Shown here piece by piece: positions 45,536 to 54,540 of a stretch of 64,000 nt of DNA. The notes beneath the pieces were generated by a model, which did not search any database, was not told where the DNA came from, and worked only from the letters and a program-made list of their open reading frames with translations. Position numbers and translations under genes: made by a program. The DNA lies in NCBI RefSeq assembly GCF_020164785.1, contig NZ_JAIUGX010000005.1:279096-343095 (forward strand), read 5' to 3'. The DNA comes from Mesorhizobium sp. ES1-1. GTDB lineage: Bacteria > Pseudomonadota > Alphaproteobacteria > Rhizobiales > Rhizobiaceae. The stretch's first letter is position 1. Every line of letters starts with the position of its first letter.

Positions 45536-46483
45536 ATGAACAGACGTGAATTCCTGATGTCATCCGCGGCGTTCGGAGCCATGATGCTGGCCGCGCCATC
45601 GGTGTTTGCGCAGGACAAGCTGACCATCCTTGGCTCGGTGCCCAATCTCGGCTTTCCGTTCTTCGTGCACATGCTGAACGAGATCAAGGCGGAAGCGGCC
45701 ACGCAAGGCGTCAACCTGACCGAGAGCGACGGCCAGAACTCGGCCACCAAGCAGACCGCCGACATCGAGGCGGCCCTGGTGCAGAAGGTCAATGCCATCG
45801 TCATCTCGCCGCTCGACGTCAACGCGCTGGCGCCGGCGATCGAGGAAGCGGTCAAGGCCGGCGTGCCCGTGGTGACGATCGATCGCCGGGTCGACAATGT
45901 CGAGGGCATCCTGGCCCATGTCGGCGCCGACAACGTCAAGGGCGGCGAGGCGGAGGCCCAGGCCGTGGTGGCGGCTTTCCCCAACGGGGCCAAGCTGTTC
46001 CATCTGCAGGGCCAGCCAGGCGCCGGTCCGGCCATCGACCGCAACAAGGGCGTGCACAATGTGCTCGATCCGCTGAAGGACAAGTACCAGATCGTCTTCG
46101 AGCAGACCGCCAACTTCGCCCGCGCCGAGGCGCTGTCGGTGACGGAGGCCGGGCTCGCCGCCAATGGCAAGCCGGACGCCATCATCTGCGCCAATGACGA
46201 CATGGCGCTGGGCGCGATGGAGGCGTGTGCCGCGCGCAACTTCACCGACGTCAAGATCTATGGGTTCGACGCGCTTCCCGAGGCGCTGGTGGCGGTTCGC
46301 GACGGCAAGCTCGCCGGCACGGTGGAGCAGTTCCCTGGCCAGCAGTCGCGCACCGCCGTGCAGATCGCCGTCGCCTACGCCAAGGACAAGACAGAGCCGA
46401 AGGAGAAGCTGGTGCTTTTGACGCCCATCGTCATCGGCAAGGACAATCTCGACAAGGCGGAGAGGCTGAGCGAGACGAAGTAG
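45536..46483 (+). CDS. Sugar ABC importer, periplasmic binding protein
   Basis: 315-residue ribose-type (Peripla_BP_4) binding protein. The signal peptide MNRREFLMSSAAFGAMMLAA carries a twin-arginine motif (RREFL), so export is probably by Tat, with cleavage near VFA-QD. LTILGSVPNLGFPFFVHMLNEI and NAIVISPLDVNALAPAIEEA, VTIDRRVDN and PDAIICANDDMALGAMEA are the usual sugar-site regions. A strong ribosome site GTGGAGGAGG precedes it. Followed by the ATPase and permease genes. A pentose, hexose or polyol is likely; which one is not clear. Confidence 0.94.
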   Translation: MNRREFLMSSAAFGAMMLAAPSVFAQDKLTILGSVPNLGFPFFVHMLNEIKAEAATQGVNLTESDGQNSATKQTADIEAALVQKVNAIVISPLDVNALAPAIEEAVKAGVPVVTIDRRVDNVEGILAHVGADNVKGGEAEAQAVVAAFPNGAKLFHLQGQPGAGPAIDRNKGVHNVLDPLKDKYQIVFEQTANFARAEALSVTEAGLAANGKPDAIICANDDMALGAMEACAARNFTDVKIYGFDALPEALVAVRDGKLAGTVEQFPGQQSRTAVQIAVAYAKDKTEPKEKLVLLTPIVIGKDNLDKAERLSETK

Positions 46484-46541
46484 GCTGATTGGTGAGGCCG
46501 GCGGGACAGCACCGTCAGCAATATCAATCACAGAAGTTGGT

Positions 46542-46666
46542 GCCGCCCCTCATCCGCCTGCCGGCACCTTCTCCCCGTATAGTGACGGGGAGAAGGGACT
46601 TGGCCGCAACGCTGGCGCCCCCCTCTCCCCGTTCTTCACGGGGAGAGGGTAAGGGTGAGGGGCGGC
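46542..46666. repeat. Palindromic repeat family 3
   Basis: Ends GCCGCCCCTCA and TGAGGGGCGGC are perfect 11-base inverted copies. Inside are two self-complementary CCTTCTCCCCGT...ACGGGGAGAAGG and CCCTCTCCCCGTT...CACGGGGAGAGGG hairpins. The 125-base element lies between the binding-protein and ATPase genes of one operon and covers a possible GTG start of the ATPase gene. Elements of this general look are widespread in Rhizobiales. Confidence 0.85.
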
Positions 46667-46696
46667 GCCGACGTCTCGTGTCTCGGGGAGCAACCA

Positions 46697-48291
46697 TTGC
46701 CCGCAGCTGAAGCCGCATCGCCATCGCCCGTCCTGCTTGCCGTCGAAGGCGTCACCAAGCGTTTTTCCGGCGTCACGGCGCTCAGCGACGTTTCGCTCGA
46801 CATCCGCGCCGGCGAGATCCTCGGCCTGCTCGGCGAGAACGGCGCGGGGAAATCGACGCTGCTCAAGATCCTGTCGGGGGTCATGCCGCCGTCGAGCGGG
46901 CGCATCGTCTTCGACGGTGCCGATTACGCGCCTTCGAGCCCGCAGGATGCCAAGCGGCTTGGCATCGTCACCATTTACCAGGAGCTCAGCCTGATCCCGA
47001 CGCTGACGGTGGCTGAGAACATCTTCATCGGCCGCGCGCCGACCGGCCCGCTCGGGCTGGTGAGCTGGAAGCGGATGGAGCGCGAGTCCCGCGACATCAT
47101 CGCCCGCGTCGGCCTGTCCATCGATCCGATGACGCCGGTTTCGGCGCTGTCGGTGGCCGAGCAGCAGCTGGTCGAGATTGCCCGCGCCCTGTCGCTGAAA
47201 AGCCGTCTGATCATCATGGACGAGCCAACCTCGGCCCTGACCGAGACCGAGGTGCAGCGCCTCCTGTCGATCATGAACCGGCTGCGCCAGGACGGGGTCG
47301 CCATCATGTTCGTCACCCACCGGCTTGAGGAAGCCTCCGCGATCTGCGACCGCATGACGGTGCTGCGCGACGGCCGGCTGGCGGGACATCTCGACCGCGA
47401 GAGCGGGCCGATACAATTGCCACGGATCATCGAGAAAATGGTCGGCCGCGCCGCCTCCGAGCTCTACGCTCGGCCGGCGCAGCGCGCGGTGGCCGGCGAT
47501 GTCGTCCTGTCGGTGCGGTCCTTGCGCACCGTGCGCGACCCCGAGGCGCCGCATGCCATCGTGCTCGACGGCGTCGACATCGATCTCAAGGCCGGCGAAA
47601 TCCTCGGCGTCGCCGGCCTCGTCGGCTCCGGTCGAACCGAACTGGCGCGCGCTATTTTCGGCGCCGATCGCATCGCGGACGGCACGATCACGCTCGGTGG
47701 CAAGCCGATCGCGCCGGCTTCGCCCGCCGACGCCATCGCGCTGGGCATCGGCCTGGTGCCGGAGGACCGCAAGCACCAGGCGATCTTTGCCGCCCTGGGC
47801 ATCCTGCCGAATTTCTCCGTTGCCTCGCTTGGCCGTTTCAGCAACGGTTTCGGCGTCATGGCGGAGGGCCGCGAGCGCGACGCGCTGTCGGGCTTCAGGA
47901 AGATGCTATCGATCCGGATGGCCTCGCCCGAACAGGCGATCGAGGGCTTGTCGGGCGGCAACCAGCAGAAGGTCATCCTGGCGCGCTGGCTGGCGCGCGA
48001 TCCCAAGGTGCTGATCGTCGACGAGCCGACGCGCGGCGTCGATGTCGGTGCCAAGGCGGAAGTGCACCAGATCCTGGTGCAGCTGGCGGCGCGCGGCATC
48101 GCGGTGATGATGATCTCGTCCGAGCTGCCCGAGGTGCTGGCCGTCTCCGACCGGATCGTCACCATGCGGCGCGGCCGCATCACCGGCGAGATGCCCGGCG
48201 TCGAGGCAAACGAGGAGAAGCTGATGGAACTGATGGCGCTCGACAGGAAGCCGCAGGATGAGGGCATGGCGCAGTACGAAGGGCAGGCACG

Positions 48292-48295
<4 letters not shown>
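46697..48295 (+). CDS. Sugar ABC importer, double ATP-binding protein
   Basis: 532-residue RbsA/MglA-type protein with two ABC domains. The first has Walker A GENGAGKST, VTIYQELSLIPT, and a degenerate signature LSVAEQQLVEIARAL with IIMDEPTSALTE. The second has GLVGSGRTEL (degenerate Walker A), LSGGNQQKVILARWLARDPKVLIVDEPTRGVDVGAK. Start: TTG at 46697, seven bases after GGGGAG, is preferred. A GTG at 46655 falls inside the palindromic repeat. Its stop overlaps the permease start (ATGA). It powers import of the sugar bound by the upstream protein. Confidence 0.94.
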
Positions 48296-49305
<1,010 letters not shown>

Positions 49306-49314
49306 GCGCTTGCC

Positions 49315-49677
49315 CTACGCCGCCTCGCGTGCCCACACCTGGCCGGCGTAACGGCGGAAGAAGCGCGCGACGAGGCGTTGCTGCTTGGCCCTGTGGAGGT
49401 CGGTCAGGCGCCGTTCCTGGCGCCAGCGCGGCATGTTGCGCCAGAAGGCGATGAAACGGGCGGCATCCTCGATGGCTTCCTCCTCCGACAGCGCCGGAGC
49501 GAGCGCCGCAAGGAGCAGCAGTTCCGACTGCTTCAGCATGTCGATGAGCGCCTTGCGCCTGGCATGGTCCTGCCGGGCGTGCGCGATGCCGCTATGACGG
49601 ATTGCCGAGAAGGCATCGAGCAAGGCGGGGCTGTCGCCGCTGTATCCGCAGGCGCGGGCGAAATCGACGTCGTCCAT
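49315..49677 (-). CDS. Hypothetical protein next to prophage-like control region
   Basis: 120 residues, not recognised. Highly helical and charged, with SELLLLAALAPALSEEEAIEDAARFIAFWRNM and a basic C-terminus (RRLTDLHRAKQQRLVARFFR). No membrane segment of sufficient length or signal peptide. The start MDDVDFARACGYSGDSPALL is preferred; the frame is open about 23 codons upstream. Its 5' region carries the inverted repeat at 49721-49747, so it may be controlled by the repressor encoded at 50539. Confidence 0.6.
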   Translation of the reverse strand: MDDVDFARACGYSGDSPALLDAFSAIRHSGIAHARQDHARRKALIDMLKQSELLLLAALAPALSEEEAIEDAARFIAFWRNMPRWRQERRLTDLHRAKQQRLVARFFRRYAGQVWAREAA

Positions 49678-49720
49678 CAATGCCCCTGGGCGGCGAAATC
49701 GGCACACAAGCCGATTCGTG

Positions 49721-49747
49721 TTTGAGTTATTGAAAGCATAACTCAAA
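49721..49747. promoter_or_regulatory. Probable phage-type repressor operator 1
   Basis: Perfect inverted repeat TTTGAGTTAT-TGAAAGC-ATAACTCAAA. The reverse strand has TTTGAGTTATGCTT (14 bases), identical to 51294-51307 before the gene at 51319. A plus-strand promoter (TTGAAA 49730-49735, 18 bases, CATAAG 49754-49759) would be overlapped by it. Confidence 0.65.
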
Positions 49748-49767
49748 AATTTGCATAAGAGAAACTT

Positions 49768-50157
49768 TTGGTGGAGTCCGGAAAGCGCGACTCGACTCTG
49801 GAGATGAAAAGCCTGAATATAAGAACAAATCAGGAACGAAAGGCAGGGACGGCGATGGTGTTGCCGGGGAAGGAACCAGTGGTCGCTCAGGTCGCCTCGA
49901 TCGCGGTCGAGTGCGGCGATTGCGGTCGAAACCGGTGGTGGCGTCCCGACCAGCTGAAGCGGTTCGGGGTGACCGGCAACACGCCGCTGTCGGCCTTGTC
50001 GGGCCGCATCGTCTGCTCGGCCTGCCGCGCCGAGGGGCTGCCCGGCGCCACGATCGCGATCCAGGCAGCGTTCATCGACGACCGCCAGCGCCTGCGCAGC
50101 GAAGCGCGGATGCTGAACGATCGAGAGGTGTCCGTGGAGGGATCGAGACGAGCTTGA
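49768..50157 (+). CDS. Zinc-ribbon-like hypothetical protein
   Basis: 129 residues. Two CxxC pairs (VECGDCGRNRWWRP and IVCSACRAEGLPG) about 35 residues apart could bind one zinc. Between them lies DQLKRFGVTGNTPLSALSGR. The start is GTG at 49768, which would sit almost at the transcription start of the promoter above; ATGs at 49804 and 49855 are alternatives. The protein type is common in rhizobial prophage-like regions. Its operator-like inverted repeat points to control by the S24 repressor. Confidence 0.62.
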   Translation: MVESGKRDSTLEMKSLNIRTNQERKAGTAMVLPGKEPVVAQVASIAVECGDCGRNRWWRPDQLKRFGVTGNTPLSALSGRIVCSACRAEGLPGATIAIQAAFIDDRQRLRSEARMLNDREVSVEGSRRA

Positions 50158-50232
50158 GGGAGGGTGGGGAGTTTAGAACTGGGAGGTCCAGCTGTCAGGA
50201 TTTTGTTCTGCTTCGCTGTGCCCTTCGGCTTG

Positions 50233-50480
50233 GGTCGCGGCATGGATCCTAGGGTCTCCGCGACGCCGCTTTGCGGCTGCTCGCCCTAGGATGACGAAGG
50301 GTAATTCGCTTCGGCTGATCTGCGAAGTCGCGCATACCATTTGCTGCTTCTCAATGGGTTGCGCGTTATCTGGGTGGCGGTCTCAGGCCGACGGTGGCCT
50401 CAGTCTCCGTGACTTCGTCATCCTAGGGCGGAGCAGGAAGCGAAGCGACGCGGCGTAGACCCTGGATCCATGCCGCGACC
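50233..50480. repeat. Palindromic repeat family 2, full copy
   Basis: Ends are a perfect 17-base inverted repeat, GGTCGCGGCATGGATCC and GGATCCATGCCGCGACC. Inner arms CTAGGATGACGAAG / CTTCGTCATCCTAG also pair. The 248-base element occupies most of the gap between the convergent genes ending at 50157 and 50539, and no gene is supported inside. A single arm recurs at 32444-32485. Confidence 0.88.
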
Positions 50481-50538
50481 CCTGAGAGATCCTGCGGCGC
50501 AAAACCAGGTACAGGTTGGTGCGCCGGACGGCAAATGC

Positions 50539-51243
50539 TCAGTACCCCAGCAATTCCTTCAGCGGAATCACCCGCCAGACATGCTTGATCGCGTAGCGGT
50601 CGAAGGTCAGCGTCTTGGGCGGATTGTACTGCTCGACCACCAGCTCCGCCGCCGTGCGCTTGACCAGCTTCTTGATGAAGGCCTTGCCGTTTTTCTCGTT
50701 TTCTTCCGGAAAGGTCTCGATCACCACATGATCGCCGGGCACGGCATCGCGGCCGCCGCAATAGATCAGGTCGCCGGGCTCGTAGCGCGGCACCATGGAA
50801 TCCGACAGCACATGCAGCGCGAAGACCTTCGGCAGGTTGCGCACGCCGGGCGGGCGCTGGACGTAGCCCGCCGGCTCGCCGTTGAAGGTGAAGTCGCCGT
50901 CATCGCCGCCGACCGCGGCGCCCAGCACCTCGATGTCCTGGGATCCTGCGGGTAGCGGGCCTGAGTCGGTTACGATCTCGGCGTCGGCCACCGGCCCGGC
51001 ATCGTCGAGGAAGACGACCTGCCCCTGGCCGAGCGCGACCGGGTCGACGCGCAGAAAGGCGGCGGTTTTCAACAGATTCTCGGTCTTGGGGAGATTGCGG
51101 CCCGTCTCCCAATTGCCGACGGCCGCGACGTCGGTGTCATTGTGCTCGGCGATATGGCGCATGACCATGCCTCGCTGCTTGCGTGCCTGGCGGATCGCCG
51201 CACCGACCCTAATTGACAGTTCCGTTCTCGCCATGGCGACCAT
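50539..51243 (-). CDS. XRE-type repressor with LexA-like S24 peptidase domain
   Basis: 234 residues. The N-terminal HTH is IRQARKQRGMVMRHIAEHNDTDVAAVGNWETGRNLPKTENLLKTA. The S24 domain has the nucleophile Ser in HVLSDSMVPRYEPGDLI and the Lys in NGKAFIKKLVK, the dyad used for self-cleavage by CI-like phage repressors. Start: ATG at 51243 or 51234. It lies between two promoter regions that share a 14-base sequence, which is the expected layout for a prophage repressor. It may respond to DNA damage. Confidence 0.9.
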   Translation of the reverse strand: MVAMARTELSIRVGAAIRQARKQRGMVMRHIAEHNDTDVAAVGNWETGRNLPKTENLLKTAAFLRVDPVALGQGQVVFLDDAGPVADAEIVTDSGPLPAGSQDIEVLGAAVGGDDGDFTFNGEPAGYVQRPPGVRNLPKVFALHVLSDSMVPRYEPGDLIYCGGRDAVPGDHVVIETFPEENEKNGKAFIKKLVKRTAAELVVEQYNPPKTLTFDRYAIKHVWRVIPLKELLGY

Positions 51244-51282
51244 CTGAGGGATGAAAGCGGCTCTCGTCTATGAAAGAATGAC

Positions 51283-51311
51283 TTGCATGCGTATTTGAGT
51301 TATGCTTATAT
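51283..51311 (+). promoter_or_regulatory. Promoter with repressor half-site, giving a leaderless start
   Basis: TTGCAT (51283-51288) and TTATAT (51306-51311) are 17 bases apart. The spacer holds TTTGAGTTATGC, part of the 14-base match to operator 1. The ATG at 51319 is 7 bases after the -10, so the mRNA would begin at or within a base of the start codon. Confidence 0.6.
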
Positions 51312-51318
51312 CGAGAAC

Positions 51319-51735
51319 ATGAACAAGCTGTCTACATCCAATAGCGACGACGCGCGGGCCTTGCTGGAGGCCCACAAGGCGGTCCCTGCCGCCACCAATT
51401 CCCTTCCGTCCCGGCTGTCATCCTCCCCGGCCGGGGCGAAGCCCGAGGCCCGATGCTCCACAGCATCGGCCTCGGGTCCGGTGCGCCCCTTGGCGGCGAC
51501 CGGAACGGCCGGAGCCGCCGCTCCCCTCGGCTCCGGCCCCCCTTTGCATCGGGCTTCCTTATGCACGGCCGGCATGCCGCGGCGCTCATGCATTTTCACC
51601 CAGGACGGCACCGTGATCCTGCTTGACCGGATGACGGGCAGGGCGGTTTCCGCCCGCGACAGAAGATCCGCCGAGGTGTTGCTGTCCGGCAGCGTTGAAC
51701 CGCCGGCGCAGCCAGAGCAGCGCCACCCACGCTGA
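51319..51735 (+). CDS. Hypothetical protein of the prophage-like region
   Basis: 138 residues, not recognised. The first 90 are Ala/Ser/Pro-rich and look disordered (SLPSRLSSSPAGAKPEARCS). The C-terminal part, SCIFTQDGTVILLDRMTGRAV, looks like a small beta hairpin. It is the gene whose promoter carries the operator half-site, and it has the position of an early gene read divergently from the repressor. Because of its composition, confidence in the protein is moderate. Confidence 0.5.
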   Translation: MNKLSTSNSDDARALLEAHKAVPAATNSLPSRLSSSPAGAKPEARCSTASASGPVRPLAATGTAGAAAPLGSGPPLHRASLCTAGMPRRSCIFTQDGTVILLDRMTGRAVSARDRRSAEVLLSGSVEPPAQPEQRHPR

Positions 51736-51859
51736 CGGGCAGCCAAGCCGGATCGAACAGACAGCACGACAGCCGGCCCCCTTGGGCCGGGTCCCGACGC
51801 TTTGCCGACGGCGCGACTTCATGCGCGGCCGAAGGCGGACCCATGGAAGGAGGCCGCAG

Positions 51860-52531
51860 ATGCCAAGCTATACCGACGTCGAATTGCAGGAGATCGCACG
51901 CTGGCTGAGGGAGGGGCTTTCCGCCTCGAGGATCGCCGCGAAGTTCAGCGTGTTGCGCGGCGGTCCTGTCTCGCGCAATGCCATCATCGGCATCGTTCAC
52001 CGCAACGCCATGCTGGGCGAGATCGGCTTTGCCAATGGCCGGGCGACGCCCTCCATCGCCATGCACGCTGCAGGCGACCGGGCGAGGCGGGAGCCGGCCA
52101 AGGCTCTAGCGCATGGTCGTGCGGGCAAAGGCAAGGCAGATTTTGCCACGGGCGCCCCGGCGTCCAAACTGAACGGCGCAGAGAAGCGGCAGCCGGTGCA
52201 GGCGCGGCAGCCACGGCGCCTGCCGGTCCGCGAGGCGGGCGTGCTGATCGCCGATGGGCTGGTCTATCGCCTGCGGGTGCCGCCGCCGCGCCGCGAGCCC
52301 ATCGGCCGCCAGCCACATGGCGTGGCTATGCGATTCATCGACTGTCTTTTCGGCCGCTGCCGCGCCCCGCTCTACCTGACGATGGAAGACGAGCGGGAGA
52401 CGCACGAACCAGGCGGGCGTCCGGGCGCCGACATGCTGTGCTGCGGCATGCGGACACGTTCGCTGAAAAGCTATTGCGCCTACCATCAGGCTCGCTTCCA
52501 GCGCCGTGTGTTCGAAGCCAAGCCCGGCTGA
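51860..52531 (+). CDS. GcrA-like cell-cycle regulator family protein
   Basis: 223 residues. The N-terminal YTDVELQEIARWLREGLSASRIAAKF and VSRNAIIGIVHRNAMLG match the GcrA HTH-like domain that contacts methylated GANTC sites and sigma-70. The C-terminal MRFIDCLFGRCRAPLY and SYCAYHQARFQRRV match the GcrA C-terminal Cys/His part. An RNA- or DNA-like basic linker of about 80 residues lies between. The ATG at 51860 follows GGAAGGAGG. True GcrA is about 170 residues, so this is probably a phage-borne paralogue rather than the core cell-cycle gene. Confidence 0.85.
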   Translation: MPSYTDVELQEIARWLREGLSASRIAAKFSVLRGGPVSRNAIIGIVHRNAMLGEIGFANGRATPSIAMHAAGDRARREPAKALAHGRAGKGKADFATGAPASKLNGAEKRQPVQARQPRRLPVREAGVLIADGLVYRLRVPPPRREPIGRQPHGVAMRFIDCLFGRCRAPLYLTMEDERETHEPGGRPGADMLCCGMRTRSLKSYCAYHQARFQRRVFEAKPG

Positions 52532-52656
52532 GCGCTGTTAGTCCTCGCCCCCAGCGCGAGGGGTGGCAGCAGGGGAAGTCCCCCGTGCATAGGCAAAAGC
52601 GCGACGAGCCGAGAGGATCCGACATGAACAAAGCGCGAGACAAGCGAGGCGGAGCG

Positions 52657-52971
52657 CTATTTCGGCAGATGACGCACCGGATTGGGCATGCGGCCGTGTA
52701 CCGGCCCTGCTTCGGGCATCGCCGGGCCGCCTTCCGCCAGCAGAATGCCGGTGACGCGGGCGAAGCCGGTGAAGGCTTTCATCGCGTCGGATTCGGAAAT
52801 CTGTGCCGTGATCGCCGCGCTGCAGGCATTGAGCGCGCTGCGGTAGACGTGGCCGCGCCGCTCGACGGGCCAGCGCTGCAGAAAATCGGCGGCATCGCTG
52901 ACGCCCTCGATCTCCTCGACCTGTTCGTCCAATTTTACCTTGACAGGCATTCCGATCTTCATCGTACCCAT
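52657..52971 (-). CDS. DUF982 family protein, copy 1
   Basis: 104 residues. MKIGMPVKVKLDEQVEEIEGVSDAADFLQRWPVERRGHVYR contains the DUF982 hallmark of a WP-x-x-RRG motif after a short beta strand. LNACSAAITAQISESDAMKAFTGFARVTGIL completes the helical part. The ribosome site GGAGG precedes the ATG. Function unknown; the family is expanded in Rhizobiales. It is on the opposite strand to the surrounding prophage-like genes and next to copy 2. Confidence 0.85.
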   Translation of the reverse strand: MGTMKIGMPVKVKLDEQVEEIEGVSDAADFLQRWPVERRGHVYRSALNACSAAITAQISESDAMKAFTGFARVTGILLAEGGPAMPEAGPVHGRMPNPVRHLPK

Positions 52972-53073
52972 GGCGTTTACCTCCGCTGCCGCCTTGCGGG
53001 CAGCTTTCGATCCAACGCTAAACGCACCGTGGCGGCGGGTGGTTGCAGCCTTCCTTCAGCCGGCTTGCCACAG

Positions 53074-53355
53074 TCAGGGACTGGCGACCGCGTCCAGCCA
53101 CTCATGGGCGCGGCTTCTCGGCTTGGCGAGCAGGATGTTCTGCTGTCCCGCCGCCTTTTTCAGCGCGTCGAAGGCGATGCGCTGGGTGCAGGTGCCGTCG
53201 ACTGCAAGCGATACCAGCCGCGCCGCTTCGACATAATCCGGGGCTGTCTTGTCGGGCCATTGATGACCCAGCGCCTTCGCGGCCTCGGCCACCGAGCTGA
53301 CCAGCATGGTCCGGTTGTCGCAAAAGCGCAGCGTAATCGGCATGAAAGCTGTCAT
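53074..53355 (-). CDS. DUF982 family protein, copy 2
   Basis: 93 residues. TAFMPITLRFCDNRTMLVSS, then VAEAAKALGHQWPDKTAPDYVEAARLVSLAVDGTCTQRIAFDALKKAA, follow the DUF982 pattern, but the RRG of the WPxxRRG motif is replaced by KTAPD. The start at 53355 has AGGAGA before it. It precedes copy 1 by about 100 bases on the same strand, so they may share a transcript. The divergence of the motif suggests a different ligand or role. Confidence 0.78.
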   Translation of the reverse strand: MTAFMPITLRFCDNRTMLVSSVAEAAKALGHQWPDKTAPDYVEAARLVSLAVDGTCTQRIAFDALKKAAGQQNILLAKPRSRAHEWLDAVASP

Positions 53356-53443
53356 CGGCAGATCTCTCCTTGGCAGGGACGCGTAAAAACGTCGAAATTC
53401 GGCGCTGGTTCCATTCAAAACGGTTCCTTCCGGGCGGCGTGCG

Positions 53444-54085
53444 ATGAGTGAGCGGCCGTTCATGCAGCTCTATGTTTCCGATTTCATCGGCGACACGCTG
53501 CAACTCTCAACCGAACAGATCGGCGCCTACATGCTGCTGCTGATGGCCATGTGGAACGCCGGCGGGCGGCTGCCCGACGACGATGCCAGGCTGGCGCGCG
53601 TGGCACGGTTGTCGCCGAAGAAGTGGCGCGTCATCGGCGGCGACCTCATGACCTTCTTCGATCGCGAGGGCGGCGAGATCTGCCACAAGCGGCTGACCAG
53701 GGAACTGCGCAAGGCGAGCGGCAAAAGCGAAGCCAGAGCGGCCGCCGGCGCACGCGGCGGGGCGGCCACGGCTTTGAAAACCAAGGCCCGAGCCGCGGCA
53801 AATGCCGGCGCTTTGCCGCGGCATTTTCCAGACTCCATAAACCAGAGTGAAAAAGCTTCCGCTTTTTCCCGGGAAAAGCCCCACGGCCTGTCCGGGGAAA
53901 ATGTGCGGGGTTCATCGCATCGCGGTCCGAGAAAGCCGTCCGGCTGGCACCGGCCGAAGACCCATACCGACGCCGCCAAAACCATCATCGAGGAGATCGC
54001 CAATCATGACCGCAGCCGAATTGCAGCAGGCGACGAAGGCGCTGGCGGCGATGTTCTCATGCTTCCCGCAATCGGCGCTGACTGA
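53444..54085 (+). CDS. DUF1376 family protein (phage replication-associated)
   Basis: 213 residues. PFMQLYVSDFIGDTLQLSTEQIGAYMLLLMAMWNAGGRLPDDDARLARVARLSPKKW is a full DUF1376 domain. The rest is low-complexity and basic (SEARAAAGARGGAATALKTK). DUF1376 proteins occur in prophages, often near replication genes. It overlaps the next gene by 80 bases in another frame. The match fits the GcrA-like, DUF6456 and S24 context. Confidence 0.87.
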   Translation: MSERPFMQLYVSDFIGDTLQLSTEQIGAYMLLLMAMWNAGGRLPDDDARLARVARLSPKKWRVIGGDLMTFFDREGGEICHKRLTRELRKASGKSEARAAAGARGGAATALKTKARAAANAGALPRHFPDSINQSEKASAFSREKPHGLSGENVRGSSHRGPRKPSGWHRPKTHTDAAKTIIEEIANHDRSRIAAGDEGAGGDVLMLPAIGAD

Positions 54086-54383
54086 CGTCGAGATGCAGAT
54101 GCGCGGCTATCTCGGCGCCGTCCGGGATGCCGAGCTCGGCGATCTGCAGGCGGCCATCCAGCGCTTCGTGCGCGGCGAGGTGAAGAGCGGCAACGCCCAG
54201 TTCTGCCCCTCCAGCGCGCAACTCTGCATCGAAGTGCGCGAGCGGCGGGTGATGCGCGAACTCATTGCGCGACGCGCGGCCTCACAAGTCTTGGGTTCCT
54301 CGCCCCCACACAGTGGGGGAGAGGTGGCCCGGCGTAGCCGGGACGGAGAGGGGGACACTGTGCGTGATGTCATGGCCGGCTGA
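54006..54383 (+). CDS. Hypothetical phage-type protein whose tail is repeat-encoded
   Basis: 125 residues. MTAAELQQATKALAAMFSCFPQSA and QAAIQRFVRGEVKSGNAQFCPSSAQLCIEVRERRVMREL look like a helical domain common beside DUF1376 genes; the family is not named with confidence. From residue 96 on (SSPPHSGGEVARRSRDGEGD) the protein is encoded by palindromic repeat family 4, so an ancestral ending has been replaced. The start overlaps DUF1376 by 80 bases. Confidence 0.65.
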   Translation: MTAAELQQATKALAAMFSCFPQSALTDVEMQMRGYLGAVRDAELGDLQAAIQRFVRGEVKSGNAQFCPSSAQLCIEVRERRVMRELIARRAASQVLGSSPPHSGGEVARRSRDGEGDTVRDVMAG

Positions 54384-54493
54384 GGGCGATCTATCTTTCG
54401 TTTCGCCATCTCATCGATCGCGGCGCTGCCCCCGCTCCGTCTCGGGCTTCGCCCGAGCCACCTCTCCCCCGCCCAGCGGGGGCGAGGAACCCA
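54292..54493. repeat. Palindromic repeat family 4
   Basis: Ends TGGGTTCCTCGCCCCC and GGGGGCGAGGAACCCA are a perfect 16-base inverted repeat. Inner hairpins (CCCACACAGTGGGGG; TCGGGCTTCGCCCGA) lie in the arms. The 202-base element starts inside the coding sequence that ends at 54383 and stops 47 bases before the next gene. Confidence 0.88.
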
Positions 54494-54540
54494 GGTCCTG
54501 CAAGGCCACACACTCGATCCCCCCAACCAAGGAGCCACCC

